Positions 34,365 through 43,868 of a DNA stretch of 47,641 nucleotides are shown in pieces. The DNA is taken from the NCBI GenBank assembly GCA_947366105.1, contig CANAZK010000005.1, positions 1 through 47,641 on the forward strand, in the 5' to 3' direction. Source of the stretch: an uncultured Lachnospiraceae bacterium (GTDB lineage Bacteria; Bacillota; Clostridia; Lachnospirales; Lachnospiraceae). The notes beneath the pieces were generated by a model. It was not told the DNA's origin. It did no database searches and saw only the letters and a program-made list of their open reading frames with translations. Every line of letters starts with the position of its first letter. Position 1 is the first letter of the stretch. A program made the position numbers and the translations under genes.

Positions 34365-36230
34365 ATGGGAAAAATTATTGGTATTGACTTAGGAACAACA
34401 AACAGCTGTGTAGCCGTTATGGAAGGCGGACAGCCGACAGTTATCACGAACACAGAAGGAGCAAGAACAACACCGTCTGTTGTAGCATTTACAAAGACTG
34501 GGGAACGTCTTGTAGGCGAGCCTGCGAAACGTCAGGCAGTAACAAACGCTGATAAGACAATCGCATCTATCAAAAGAGAGATGGGTTCTGACTACAAAGT
34601 AGCCATTGACGATAAGAAGTATTCTCCGCAGGAGATTTCCGCAATGGTTCTTCAGAAATTAAAATCTGATGCAGAGGCTTATTTGGGAGAGAAAGTGACA
34701 GAAGCTGTTATTACAGTTCCGGCTTACTTTAACGATGCTCAGCGTCAGGCTACAAAAGACGCAGGCAAGATTGCAGGACTTGACGTAAAGCGTATCATTA
34801 ACGAGCCGACGGCAGCAGCTCTTGCTTACGGACTTGACAATGAAAAAGAGCAGAAAATTATGGTATACGACTTAGGAGGCGGTACATTTGACGTATCCGT
34901 TATCGAGATTGGCGACGGTGTTATCGAAGTTTTGTCAACAGCGGGTAACAACAGACTCGGTGGAGATGACTTTGACCAGAAGATCGTAGATTATATCGTA
35001 AATGATTTCAAGGCGGCAAACGGCGTAGACCTTTCAGCGGACAAAATGGCGCTTCAGAGAGTAAAGGAAGCGGCAGAGAAAGCGAAAAAAGAGCTTTCAG
35101 CGGCAACAACAACAAATATTAACCTGCCGTTTATCAGCATGAATGCAAGCGGACCGCTTCACCTTGATATGAATCTTACAAAAGCTAAATTTGACGAGTT
35201 GACACATGATCTTGTAGAGAAAACGGCGGAGCCTGTAACAAGAGCGTTATCAGACGCAGGAATTCAGGCTTCAGAGCTTGGCAAAGTATTATTGGTAGGC
35301 GGTTCAACACGTATTCCGGCAGTTCAGGACAAAGTAAAACAGCTTACAGGACACGAGCCGAGCAAGACATTAAATCCGGATGAATGTGTGGCATTGGGAG
35401 CTTCCGTTCAGGGTGGAAAATTAGCAGGCGACGCAGGCGCAGGCGACATCTTATTGCTTGATGTTACTCCGCTTTCACTGGCAATTGAGACATTAGGCGG
35501 CGTTGCTACGAAATTAATCGAGAGAAATACAACAATTCCTACAAAGAAGAGTCAGATTTTCTCAACAGCAGCAGATAATCAGTCAGCCGTTGACATTAAT
35601 GTTGTACAGGGTGAAAGACAGTTTGCGAAAGACAACAAGTCTCTCGGACAGTTCAGACTTGACGGCATTGCTCCGGCTCCGCGCGGAATTCCTCAGATTG
35701 AGGTTACATTCGATATCGATGCAAACGGTATTGTAAATGTATCTGCTAAGGATTTGGGAACAGGCAAAGAGCAGCACATTACAATTACGGCAGGCTCTAA
35801 TATGTCTGACAGCGATATTGAAAAAGCTGTAAAAGAAGCGGCAGAATTTGAGGCACAGGATAAGAAGCGTAAAGAAGCCATTGACGCAAGAAATGATGCG
35901 GACGCAATCATTTTCCAAACAGAGAAAGCTTTGGGAGAAGTGGGAGATAAGCTTGACGCAACAGACAAAGCAGGCGTAGAGGCTGACATTCAGGCATTGA
36001 AAGATATTTTAGCAAAATCAACTCCGGAGACAGTGACAGAGGCTCAGGTTGAAGAAATCAAAGCAGGTAAAGAAAAATTAATGGAAAGCGCTCAGAAGTT
36101 ATTTACAAAGATGTATGAGCAGGCTGGAGCGGCAGCCGGAGCGCAGGGTAATCCGGCGCCGGAAGCAGGTCCGGCTCCAGAAGGTTTCAACGGCGACGAT
36201 GTGGTAGACGGAGATTATAAAGAAGTTTAG
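34365..36230 (+). CDS. dnaK: Chaperone DnaK (Hsp70)
   Basis: 621 residues. ATP-driven chaperone. The ATPase domain begins [14 protein letters not shown], with [29 protein letters not shown] and [11 protein letters not shown]; the substrate-binding domain and lid follow from about 380. The tail is rich in Ala/Gly/Pro and ends DGDYKEV, close to the EEVD-like bacterial ends. It lacks the 24-residue insertion of Gram-negative DnaK, as expected for Firmicutes. Ribosome site AGGAGG. A hairpin follows in the gap before dnaJ. Confidence 0.97.
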   Translation: MGKIIGIDLGTTNSCVAVMEGGQPTVITNTEGARTTPSVVAFTKTGERLVGEPAKRQAVTNADKTIASIKREMGSDYKVAIDDKKYSPQEISAMVLQKLKSDAEAYLGEKVTEAVITVPAYFNDAQRQATKDAGKIAGLDVKRIINEPTAAALAYGLDNEKEQKIMVYDLGGGTFDVSVIEIGDGVIEVLSTAGNNRLGGDDFDQKIVDYIVNDFKAANGVDLSADKMALQRVKEAAEKAKKELSAATTTNINLPFISMNASGPLHLDMNLTKAKFDELTHDLVEKTAEPVTRALSDAGIQASELGKVLLVGGSTRIPAVQDKVKQLTGHEPSKTLNPDECVALGASVQGGKLAGDAGAGDILLLDVTPLSLAIETLGGVATKLIERNTTIPTKKSQIFSTAADNQSAVDINVVQGERQFAKDNKSLGQFRLDGIAPAPRGIPQIEVTFDIDANGIVNVSAKDLGTGKEQHITITAGSNMSDSDIEKAVKEAAEFEAQDKKRKEAIDARNDADAIIFQTEKALGEVGDKLDATDKAGVEADIQALKDILAKSTPETVTEAQVEEIKAGKEKLMESAQKLFTKMYEQAGAAAGAQGNPAPEAGPAPEGFNGDDVVDGDYKEV

Positions 36231-36255
36231 TTCCTTATAAAGAATTATGTATAAT

Positions 36256-36293
36256 GTTCTGCGGAATCTGGGTAGGATCAGGTTCCGCAGAAC
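36256..36293 (+). terminator. Hairpin between dnaK and dnaJ
   Basis: GTTCTGCGGAA (36256-36266) is exactly complementary to 36283-36293. No T-run follows (TTGCATG), so it is more likely an mRNA-stabilising structure or partial attenuator than a full terminator. Confidence 0.6.
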
Positions 36294-36347
36294 TTGCATG
36301 TAGTTTTTAGGGAATATCTTTTATAAAAACAGAGAGGAAAAATTATT

Positions 36348-37535
36348 ATGGCTGAGACAAAAAGAGATTACTATGAAGTGCTGGGAGTAGACAAAAATGC
36401 AGACGACGCGGCGCTTAAGAAAGCATATAGAGCATTAGCCAAGAAATACCATCCTGATATGAATCCGGGCGATTCGGAGGCGGAGAAAAAATTCAAAGAA
36501 GCTTCTGAAGCATATGCAGTACTTAGTGATCCCGATAAACGCCGTCAGTACGACCAGTTCGGTCATGCGGCATTTGAAGGCGGAGCCGGAGGAGCTGGTG
36601 GATTCGGCGGCTTTAGTTTTGACGGGGCTGATTTTGGGGATATTTTTGGAGACATTTTTGGTGATTTATTCGGTGCAGGCCGCCGTGGCGGACGCGCAAA
36701 TAACGGACCGATGAAGGGCGCCAATATTCGCAAAGGAGTCCGTATTACATTTGAAGAGGCAATCTTTGGATGTGAGAAGGAACTGGAGGTTGTAATCAAA
36801 GATCCGTGTTCTACATGCAGCGGAACGGGGGCAAAACCGGGAACGTCTCCGGAGACCTGTTCAAAGTGCGGGGGCAAGGGGCAGGTTGTGTATACACAGC
36901 AGTCTTTCTTCGGTACTGTGCAGAATGTGCAGACATGTCCTGACTGTCACGGAAGCGGAAAGATTATCAAAGAAAAATGTTCAGACTGCGGCGGAACAGG
37001 ATATGTGGCAAGCAGAAAGAAAATCCAGGTTTCTATTCCGGCGGGTATTGATAATGGGCAGAGCGTTCGTATCCGTGATAAAGGCGAACCGGGCGTAAAC
37101 GGCGGTCCAAGAGGCGACTTACTTGTAGAGGTGACTGTCTCAAGACATTCCATTTTCCAAAGACAGGATGTGCATATTTTCTCAACAGCGCCTATAACAT
37201 TTGCACAGGCAGCTCTCGGGGCAGACGTGCGTATTAAGACTGTGGACGGAGAGGTAATCTATAACGTAAAACCGGGAACAAAGACAGATACAAAGGTGAG
37301 ATTGAAGAACAAAGGAGTACCGTCTCTTCGTAACCCGCAGCTTCGCGGCGACCACTATGTTACGCTGGTGATTCAGACGCCGGAAAAACTCAGTTCAGAG
37401 GCGAAAGAAGCGCTCCGCAAGTTTGACGAACTGACAGGAAATTCTCTAAAGGCGGCAGAGGATGTAACGGATGGCGAAAAGAAAAAGAAGAAAAAGGGAT
37501 TTATGGATAAACTGAAAGAAACCTTTGAAGATTAG
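36348..37535 (+). CDS. dnaJ: Chaperone DnaJ (Hsp40)
   Basis: 395 residues, type I DnaJ. J-domain with HPD (in [11 protein letters not shown]), Gly/Phe-rich linker ([20 protein letters not shown]), four zinc repeats [24 protein letters not shown] and CSDCGGTG, then two C-terminal substrate domains. The final 25 residues are Lys-rich ([12 protein letters not shown]). It stimulates DnaK ATP hydrolysis. A convergent terminator separates it from the minus-strand nitroreductase. Confidence 0.97.
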   Translation: MAETKRDYYEVLGVDKNADDAALKKAYRALAKKYHPDMNPGDSEAEKKFKEASEAYAVLSDPDKRRQYDQFGHAAFEGGAGGAGGFGGFSFDGADFGDIFGDIFGDLFGAGRRGGRANNGPMKGANIRKGVRITFEEAIFGCEKELEVVIKDPCSTCSGTGAKPGTSPETCSKCGGKGQVVYTQQSFFGTVQNVQTCPDCHGSGKIIKEKCSDCGGTGYVASRKKIQVSIPAGIDNGQSVRIRDKGEPGVNGGPRGDLLVEVTVSRHSIFQRQDVHIFSTAPITFAQAALGADVRIKTVDGEVIYNVKPGTKTDTKVRLKNKGVPSLRNPQLRGDHYVTLVIQTPEKLSSEAKEALRKFDELTGNSLKAAEDVTDGEKKKKKKGFMDKLKETFED

Positions 37536-37544
37536 TACATGATG

Positions 37545-37591
37545 CAAACGGGCGGTTCCGTCAGATGATATACTGACAAACCGCCTGTTTG
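37545..37591. terminator. Bidirectional terminator dnaJ / nitroreductase
   Basis: CAAACGGGCGGTT (37545-37557) pairs with AACCGCCTGTTTG (37579-37591) with one wobble, and GTCAG/CTGAC forms an inner stem. It serves two convergent genes. Confidence 0.85.
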
Positions 37592-37610
37592 TATTACATA
37601 CGGGGTATTC

Positions 37611-38402
37611 TTATTTCCAAAGTATATTTGCTTTGTCCCGGGGTGCGGTGCGCCTGTAAGAGACGTTGGGGTAGCCGAGAAGCATACAGGCTTTGATGTG
37701 CTTTTCTTCAATTCCAAGCCACTTCTTAAGTTCGGCGTTTTCATCCGCAATGCGGCAGAGATAGCCGTTATAGAGCATTCCGAGATCCAAAGACACTGCC
37801 ATTAATTCCATGTTCTGAGCTGCCAGACCGGCATCTAACGGCCAGTCAGATGTGATGAACAGCACAACCGGAGCATTGCGGAAAAGATAATCGTCAGCCG
37901 GATTTTCTTTTCGACGTTTGTTGAAGCTGGCGAAAGGGAGTAATTCTTTGGGAATATCTTTGAAGCTTTTGTCTGTGAGTTTATCAATATGGCTCCACAC
38001 CAATTCTTTCAGGCGCGGGACGTCATCCTTTACAAAGATAAAGCAGCTTCCCTGATTATTTTTTGCTGTGGCTGTATAGCGGCCTGCCTCTGCAATCGCA
38101 TTCAGTTTTTCTTGTTCCACAGGTTTGGCCTTGTAGTCCCGGATGCTTCTTCGGAACTTAATGGTATGTAGGACGGTCTCCGGATTCAGGGCAAAGGTTT
38201 CTCTGTCGTATGTTTCCACGTCATCCATATCATATTCCGGAATGCTTACCGCATTTGCAGGGCAGATTGCGACACAGCGTCCGCAGTTAAGACATTCCCC
38301 GGAGTATACCGCTTTACTATTCTCCACTTTGATACGGAAGGCAATACAGTCTTTTGCGCACATCCCGCATCCGGTACACAGTGCTTCGTTTATTTGAACC
38401 AT
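37611..38402 (-). CDS. Ferredoxin-nitroreductase fusion protein
   Basis: 263 residues. The N-terminus has two 4Fe-4S motifs, CTGCGMCAKDC and CLNCGRCVAICP, fused to an FMN nitroreductase domain (FRRSIRDYKAKPVEQEKL, GLAAQNMELMAVSLDLGMLY, ACMLLGYPN). It probably reduces nitro compounds, quinones or a flavin-dependent substrate using ferredoxin-type electrons. The start at 38402 is set by GAGGAGGATTTTATT; an upstream in-frame ATG at 38435 would lie in the -10 box. Transcribed opposite to its neighbours. Confidence 0.92.
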   Translation of the reverse strand: MVQINEALCTGCGMCAKDCIAFRIKVENSKAVYSGECLNCGRCVAICPANAVSIPEYDMDDVETYDRETFALNPETVLHTIKFRRSIRDYKAKPVEQEKLNAIAEAGRYTATAKNNQGSCFIFVKDDVPRLKELVWSHIDKLTDKSFKDIPKELLPFASFNKRRKENPADDYLFRNAPVVLFITSDWPLDAGLAAQNMELMAVSLDLGMLYNGYLCRIADENAELKKWLGIEEKHIKACMLLGYPNVSYRRTAPRDKANILWK

Positions 38403-38434
38403 AATAAAATCCTCCTCTGTTTTTATATAGATCA

Positions 38435-38488
38435 ATTATACCATGTTTGCATAAGAATGTTTACATTTTAATCACTTTCATGTAGAAT
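38435..38488. promoter_or_regulatory. Divergent promoters, nitroreductase and lgt-like gene
   Basis: Plus strand: TTTACA (38460-38465), 17 bases, TAGAAT (38483-38488). Minus strand: a consensus TATAAT (38440-38435) with a weaker TAAACA about 17 bases upstream (38463-38458). The -35 boxes overlap, so the promoters may compete. Confidence 0.6.
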
Positions 38489-38513
38489 AGAGTCCGTGAG
38501 GTGAAAATAAGTT

Positions 38514-39275
38514 ATGAATTATATATTATTTGAGATAGGGCCGTTAACCGTTTACAGTTATGGATTTATGATTGCAGTGGGAATTGTCGCGGCCATATGG
38601 ACTGCGGATACAAGGGCAAAGAAATATGGGCTGGACGGCGATCATATGTATGGGTTGGCGCTTTTAGGTTTACTGTTTGGTTTCACGGGATCTAAACTGT
38701 TGTTTTTTATAACAGAGATCAAAGATATTATGGAGAATCCCAAAATGATGCTGAGTCTTTCAGAAGGCTTTGTCGTATACGGGGGAATTATCGGAGGAAT
38801 ATTCGGTGCGTTTGTATATTGTAGATGGAAGAAGCTTCCGGTGCTGAAATATTTTGACATTGCTATTGCATCGTTGGCGCTTGCGCAGGGGTTTGGAAGA
38901 ATCGGATGCTTTATGGCAGGGTGCTGTTATGGACGCGAAACCGACGCATGGTACGGCGTTACATTCGAGTCTTCGCCGTTTGCGCCTAATAATACGGCGT
39001 TGATTCCGACACAGATTATATCCAGCGCTGCCAATTTCGTACATTTTTTTATATTGGTGTGGATTACGAAGAATAAGAAAACGGACGGGATCGTGGTGTC
39101 TGCTTATGTGATATTGTATAGTGTTGGAAGATTCTTCATCGAGATGCTTAGAAACGACCCAAGAGGAAACGTAAGTTTCTTATCTACATCTCAGTTTATT
39201 TCTGTCTTTATGTTGGCAGCAGGCGTGCTGAGTATGCTGGTATTAAAGAAAAAAGGTTTAAAAACAGAAGAATAA
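38514..39275 (+). CDS. Prolipoprotein diacylglyceryl transferase-like protein
   Basis: 253 residues with about seven membrane helices. The Lgt family moves diacylglycerol to the cysteine of prolipoproteins. Family landmarks are present but altered: the region normally HGG reads VVYGGIIGG, without the His, and GRxGNFxNxExxG reads GRIGCFMAGCCYGRETD, with three cysteines and no Asn. The arginine of GRIG and a late YSVGRFFIEMLRND segment are kept. It could be a functional variant lineage or a paralogue with another acceptor. Symbol withheld for that reason. Confidence 0.75.
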   Translation: MNYILFEIGPLTVYSYGFMIAVGIVAAIWTADTRAKKYGLDGDHMYGLALLGLLFGFTGSKLLFFITEIKDIMENPKMMLSLSEGFVVYGGIIGGIFGAFVYCRWKKLPVLKYFDIAIASLALAQGFGRIGCFMAGCCYGRETDAWYGVTFESSPFAPNNTALIPTQIISSAANFVHFFILVWITKNKKTDGIVVSAYVILYSVGRFFIEMLRNDPRGNVSFLSTSQFISVFMLAAGVLSMLVLKKKGLKTEE

Positions 39276-39331
39276 GGTTGTTGAAGGGAATTGTCATATG
39301 ACAGTTCCTTTTGAAATGGAGGTTGGATAAA

Positions 39332-40744
39332 ATGTTTCGCAGATTGGCGAAAGAGGAGAAAGATAATAATTTGAATATAAATTGGACAAACTTTTATAAA
39401 AGTGTTCTTGCGCTGGTTGTTCCAATGGCTCTGCAGAACCTGATTAATGTTGGTGTGACAGCCACGGACGTTGTGATGCTTGGAACCGTGGGAGAGAAGG
39501 TTCTATCAGGCGCTTCGCTTGCGGGTCAGGTACAGTTTATTATGACGCTGATTCTTTTTGGTATTACTTCAGGCGCAACTGTTCTTACGGCACAATACTG
39601 GGGCAAGGGTGATACAAGAACCATTGAAAAAATACTGGGAATGGGACTGCTTTTTGGGATGAGTGTTGCTGTGTTATTTGCAGTGGCGGCGCTGACTATA
39701 CCGGAAGTGCTGATGTCTGTCTATACAAGCGATCCCGAGGTTATAAAAGAAGGCGTCAAATATTTGCGTATCGTGGGGTTTTCCTATATATTCATGGCAT
39801 TTACACAGGTGTATCTTTATGTTATGAGAAGTATTGAGAGAGTTGTTATTGCAACTATTGTATATTTATTCTCATTGTGTAATAATGTCATTATAAATGC
39901 CACGCTTATATACGGACTTTTTGGTTTCCCCAAAATGGGAGTACAGGGAGCGGCAATCGGAACACTGATGTCGCGGGTACTTGAAGTTGTCATTGTACTT
40001 TGGTATGCGCATTTTAAAAATAAAGTTGTGAAAATACGTCTTTATGACGTGTTCCATATAAATAAAACGTTGTTAAAGGATTACCTTGTATATTCCATGC
40101 CGGTTGTGATAAACGAGCTGATGTGGGGACTGGGAAGCTCCGCGAATACAGCGATTATCGGGCATCTTGGAAGCGCTGCGGTGGCGGCAAACTCTGTAGC
40201 CCAAGTGGCAAGACAGCTTGCTCAGGTTGTGGTATTCGGGATTTCAAATGCAACGGCAATTTATCTTGGCAAGACAATCGGTGAACAGAAATTTGAACAT
40301 GCAAAGGCATACGCTAAAAGATTCAGTATATTAAGCCTTCTGATGGGGCTGGCGGGAGCCGGCGTGATTCTGATTTCGGCTCCGATTGCAAATGCGACGA
40401 TGGAATTGTCCTCCCAGGCGCAGAAGTATCTGCTTTTTATGTTTTTTGTTATGTCCTATTTTGCAGTGGCGCAGGCGGTAAATACAACTCTTGTTGTCGG
40501 CACATTCCGTTCCGGCGGGGATACAAAGTTCGGATTAGCGCTTGATGTGGGAACTATGTGGGGGTTCTCTATTATATTAGGCGCCGCGGCAGCATTTATA
40601 TTTGATTGTAGTGTGCCGGTAGTTTATGCTATACTAATGAGTGACGAGATTGTAAAACTGCCGTTTACGATCAAAAGGTTCTTTAGCTATAAGTGGCTGA
40701 AGAATGTGACGAGAGACAATCTTGGCGCCGAAACAGTTTCGTAA
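39332..40744 (+). CDS. MATE-family efflux transporter
   Basis: 470 residues from ATG 39332 after GGAGG at 39317-39321; the frame is open back to 39311. Twelve membrane helices in two bundles are expected: the first opens ALVVPMALQNLINVGVTATD and the second around SMPVVINELMWGLGSSANTA. MATE proteins export drugs or metabolites using sodium or protons. Substrate unknown. A hairpin-like AATTGTCATATGACAGTT lies between the lgt-like gene and this one. Confidence 0.92.
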   Translation: MFRRLAKEEKDNNLNINWTNFYKSVLALVVPMALQNLINVGVTATDVVMLGTVGEKVLSGASLAGQVQFIMTLILFGITSGATVLTAQYWGKGDTRTIEKILGMGLLFGMSVAVLFAVAALTIPEVLMSVYTSDPEVIKEGVKYLRIVGFSYIFMAFTQVYLYVMRSIERVVIATIVYLFSLCNNVIINATLIYGLFGFPKMGVQGAAIGTLMSRVLEVVIVLWYAHFKNKVVKIRLYDVFHINKTLLKDYLVYSMPVVINELMWGLGSSANTAIIGHLGSAAVAANSVAQVARQLAQVVVFGISNATAIYLGKTIGEQKFEHAKAYAKRFSILSLLMGLAGAGVILISAPIANATMELSSQAQKYLLFMFFVMSYFAVAQAVNTTLVVGTFRSGGDTKFGLALDVGTMWGFSIILGAAAAFIFDCSVPVVYAILMSDEIVKLPFTIKRFFSYKWLKNVTRDNLGAETVS

Positions 40745-40801
40745 ATGAGACAGACAGCATTTGCTGACCGTCTTAAATATAAAATAAAGGAGATTTTAAC
40801 T

Positions 40802-41179
40802 ATGAAAGTAATCGCAACAGAAAAAGCACCAGCAGCAATTGGACCATATTCTCAAGGGTATGTACACAATGGAATTTTCTATTCATCAGGTCAGATCCCG
40901 ATTAATCCTGCGACAGGAGCAGTAGAGGCAGAAGATATCACAGGACAGGCAGAGCAGGTATGCAGGAACCTTGGGGCGGTTCTCGAGGCGGCAGGCACAT
41001 CATTTGACAAAGTAATAAAGACAACTTGTTTCCTGAGTGATATGGATAATTTCGCAGCATTCAATGAAGTGTATGCAAAATATTTTACATCAAAACCATC
41101 AAGAAGCTGTGTTGCAGTAAAAACATTACCGAAGAATTTACTTTGCGAGGTAGAGTTAATCGCAGCGGTAGAGGAATAG
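40802..41179 (+). CDS. ridA: RidA-family enamine/imine deaminase
   Basis: 125 residues from ATG 40802 after AAGGAGATTTTAAC. RidA hydrolyses reactive 2-aminoacrylate released by PLP enzymes. Signature segments: APAAIGPYSQG, GQIPINPATG, VIKTTCFLSDM and the catalytic arginine in KPSRSCVAVKTLP, plus the late Glu in LLCEVELIAAV. Trimeric and cytoplasmic. Confidence 0.95.
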   Translation: MKVIATEKAPAAIGPYSQGYVHNGIFYSSGQIPINPATGAVEAEDITGQAEQVCRNLGAVLEAAGTSFDKVIKTTCFLSDMDNFAAFNEVYAKYFTSKPSRSCVAVKTLPKNLLCEVELIAAVEE

Positions 41180-41191
41180 GAAGTGGGACAG

Positions 41192-42031
41192 ATGGAAGAA
41201 CAAGAAAATAATGGTTCATGTTCACCGGAGAGCTGTTCTTCATGCGCCCATGCAGGGACATGCCCAAGCAAAAAGGTTGATTTGAAGGTTCCGGCTAACG
41301 AGTTTACACACGTGAAAAAGGTGATTGGTGTTGTGAGCGGTAAAGGCGGCGTTGGAAAATCAATGGTAACGGCTTCGCTTGCAAGACTTATGAGAGAGCA
41401 GGGTTATTCTGTCGGCATTCTTGATGCAGATATTACAGGTCCGTCTATTCCGAAGATGTATGGTATACATGAGCATGCGGTGGGAAATGAGCTTGGAATG
41501 TTTCCTTGCATGGCAAAGGATGAGACAAGAATTATGTCTGTAAATCTTCTTTTGGATTCGGAAGATACACCGGTAATTTGGAGGGGACCGATTATTGCAG
41601 GAGTGGTAAAACAGTTTTGGAATGAAGTGCTGTGGGGCGACCTTGATTATCTTTTTGTAGATATGCCGCCGGGGACGGGTGATGTACCGCTTACGGTATT
41701 CCAGTCGCTGCCGGTAGACGGGGTTGTAATTGTAACTTCCCCGCAGGATCTTGTACAGATGATTGTAAAGAAGGCTTATTATATGGTGAGACAGATGAAT
41801 ATCCCGGTTCTTGGTATCATCGAGAATTACAGCTATTTAGAATGTCCCGACTGCGGAAAGAGAATTTCCGTGTTTGGAGAGAGTCATATCGATGAGATTG
41901 CAAAAGAGCTGAATATAGAAGTTCTTGCAAAAATGCCGATTGACCCGGCGCTTTCTGAAATGGTGGAAAAAGAGAAATTCTATGAAGTAAACAACGAATA
42001 TCTGAAAGACGTGGCTGGCAAATTAAGCTAA
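41192..42031 (+). CDS. Mrp/NBP35-type Fe-S cluster carrier ATPase
   Basis: 279 residues from ATG 41192; GTG 41183 is possible. A deviant Walker A GKGGVGKS, then DADITGPS, VDMPPGTGD and late CPDC (in YLECPDCGKR) which binds a bridging 4Fe-4S cluster. The N-terminus carries a cysteine group (CSPESCSSCAHAGTC) like NBP35 and lacks the MIP18 domain of many Mrp proteins. It likely assembles or delivers iron-sulphur clusters. Confidence 0.92.
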   Translation: MEEQENNGSCSPESCSSCAHAGTCPSKKVDLKVPANEFTHVKKVIGVVSGKGGVGKSMVTASLARLMREQGYSVGILDADITGPSIPKMYGIHEHAVGNELGMFPCMAKDETRIMSVNLLLDSEDTPVIWRGPIIAGVVKQFWNEVLWGDLDYLFVDMPPGTGDVPLTVFQSLPVDGVVIVTSPQDLVQMIVKKAYYMVRQMNIPVLGIIENYSYLECPDCGKRISVFGESHIDEIAKELNIEVLAKMPIDPALSEMVEKEKFYEVNNEYLKDVAGKLS

Positions 42032-42068
42032 TAATACCAGTAATCTTAACACAAAAAGGAGACAGACG

Positions 42069-43376
42069 ATGAAACAGGATATGATTGTAATTTTAGACTT
42101 AGGAAGCACAGAGAATACCGTACTTGCAAGGGTAATTCGTGATTTGGGTGTATACAGTGAGATTCACCCGCATGATATTACAGCCGAGGATTTGAAGGCG
42201 CTTCCGAACGTAAAGGGTGTCATTATTAATGGAGGACCTCATAATGTCGTAGACGGAGAAGCGATTGATGTAAAGGAAGAGATTTACGCAGTGGGAATTC
42301 CGGTGACGGCAGTAGGACATGCTCCTGCCAAATGTGATACGCTTTGCGAAGTTTTACCTGCGGATGAATCAGCGTTAAAAGAGGTGGTAAAGCCGTTCTT
42401 ATTTGATATATGTAAAGCAGAACCAAACTGGAATATGAAAAACTTCGTAGAAGATCAGGTAGAATTAATCCGTCAGCAGGTTGGGGACAAGAAAGTTCTT
42501 CTTGCACTTTCAGGCGGCGTTGACAGTTCTGTTGTTGCAGCGCTTCTAATTAAAGCAATCGGCAAACAGCTTGTATGTGTTCATGTAAACCACGGATTAA
42601 TGCGTAAAGGCGAATCCGAGAGCGTTATTGAAGTATTTAAAAATCAAATGGATGCAAATCTTGTATATGTAGATGCTTCCGAGAGATTCTTAGGAAAGCT
42701 TGCAGGTGTTGCCGACCCTGAACAGAAGAGAAAAATCATCGGCGCAGAATTCATCCGTGTGTTTGAAGAGGAAGCGAGAAAACTAGAAGGAATAGATTTC
42801 CTTGCACAAGGAACTATTTATCCGGATATCGTGGAAAGCGGAACTAAGACGGCAAAAGTTGTTAAATCACACCACAATGTGGGTGGACTTCCGGAGGACT
42901 TAGAGTTCTCATTAGTAGAGCCGCTTTATTATCTCTTTAAAGACGAGGTAAGAGCATGCGGTCTTGAGCTTGGACTTCCGCACAGCATGGTATTCCGTCA
43001 GCCGTTCCCAGGTCCGGGGCTTGGCGTAAGATGTCTCGGCGCAATTACTAGAGAGCGTCTTGAGGCGGTTCGCGAGTCTGATGCGATTCTCCGTGAAGAA
43101 TTCGCAAATGCTGGGCTTGATAAGACTGTATGGCAGTATTTTACAGCAGTGCCTGATTTTAAATCAGTTGGCGTAAGGGATAACGCAAGATGTTTTGAGT
43201 ATCCGGTTATCATCCGTGCAGTCAACACGGTTGACGCTATGACGGCGACAATTGAACGTATCGACTGGGATATCTTGGAGAAGGTTACAAAGAGAATTTT
43301 GGATGAGGTTCCGAATGTAAACCGCGTATGTTATGACATGAGTCCGAAGCCAAATGCAACGATAGAGTGGGAATAA
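42069..43376 (+). CDS. guaA: GMP synthase with degenerate, shortened glutaminase domain
   Basis: 435 residues, about 80 fewer than a standard GuaA. The ATP-pyrophosphatase domain is intact (SGGVDSS 148-154; GTIYPDIVES; HHNVGGLPE) and so is the dimerisation domain ending DMSPKPNATIEWE. The N-terminal GATase part begins normally (ILDLGSTENTVLARVIRDLG, INGGPHNV), but where GxCYG carries the catalytic Cys it reads GHAPA (83-87). The following 80 residues with the catalytic His and Glu are gone. It should make GMP from XMP only with free ammonia or a separate glutaminase. The 3' end is a known island integration site. Confidence 0.92.
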   Translation: MKQDMIVILDLGSTENTVLARVIRDLGVYSEIHPHDITAEDLKALPNVKGVIINGGPHNVVDGEAIDVKEEIYAVGIPVTAVGHAPAKCDTLCEVLPADESALKEVVKPFLFDICKAEPNWNMKNFVEDQVELIRQQVGDKKVLLALSGGVDSSVVAALLIKAIGKQLVCVHVNHGLMRKGESESVIEVFKNQMDANLVYVDASERFLGKLAGVADPEQKRKIIGAEFIRVFEEEARKLEGIDFLAQGTIYPDIVESGTKTAKVVKSHHNVGGLPEDLEFSLVEPLYYLFKDEVRACGLELGLPHSMVFRQPFPGPGLGVRCLGAITRERLEAVRESDAILREEFANAGLDKTVWQYFTAVPDFKSVGVRDNARCFEYPVIIRAVNTVDAMTATIERIDWDILEKVTKRILDEVPNVNRVCYDMSPKPNATIEWE

Positions 43377-43521
43377 ACAAAAATGCTTAGTAAATCCAGT
43401 GTTTATGCGGGTTTGCGGCATTTCAAAAGGTCTTTTGATAACAGTTGTATAAAAGCCATTATTCTTGTAATCTACTGGTTTGTGGGTTACAGAATGATTG
43501 ACAGGCGGCTGTGCAACAAAG

Positions 43522-43655
43522 CGTTCAGAGCCATACTCGGAAATATTGCATATTTTCTCGTTGTGGCGTATCCGCCAAATGAATGTATGCAAATATATGT
43601 TTATGAGTGCAAGCACTCAACGCATATATTCGCAACATTCGCTTGGCTCTGAACG
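43522..43655. repeat. Nested inverted-repeat block downstream of guaA
   Basis: Outer arms CGTTCAGAGCCA (43522-43533) and TGGCTCTGAACG (43644-43655) are perfect. Inside is an imperfect hairpin of about 28 bp, 43581-43610 against 43613-43640, with apex GAGTGC-AA-GCACTC, and a small GGCG-TATC-CGCC stem (43565-43576). It could be a non-autonomous element or a structured RNA. Nothing else in 43377-43868 looks coding; the frames there lack ribosome sites. Confidence 0.65.
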
Positions 43656-43670
43656 AATCCATATTATAAA

Positions 43671-43711
43671 GCCCTTAGCTGTGGGTAGTAACTCATAGCT
43701 AAGGGCATTTT
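43671..43711. terminator. Terminator downstream of guaA
   Basis: GCCCTTAGCT (43671-43680) and AGCTAAGGGC (43697-43706) pair perfectly, then ATTTTG. Located about 295 bases after the guaA stop. Confidence 0.8.
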
Positions 43712-43868
43712 GTCGTTGTATTTGAAACAGTTTTGCTAAACACATAGATAGTAAATTAAGCTTCGTATTGTCATTTTGAAGTTATAATTGCTGACAAGTA
43801 TATTCCCCGTTTTTCCGCTGGAATATAATTCAAAAGTAACTTTGGTGTAATCAAAGGCATATGAGTTT

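Noticed and set aside
43605-43618. GAGTGC-AA-GCACTC as a CIRCE-like operator
   Set aside because: Arms are in the reverse order and spacing is two bases, not nine; it is the apex of the longer hairpin.
43383-43652. 89-codon plus-strand frame after guaA
   Set aside because: No ribosome site, runs through the nested inverted repeats, and shows no recognisable pattern. The opposing frame 43164-43616 overlaps guaA and is equally unsupported.
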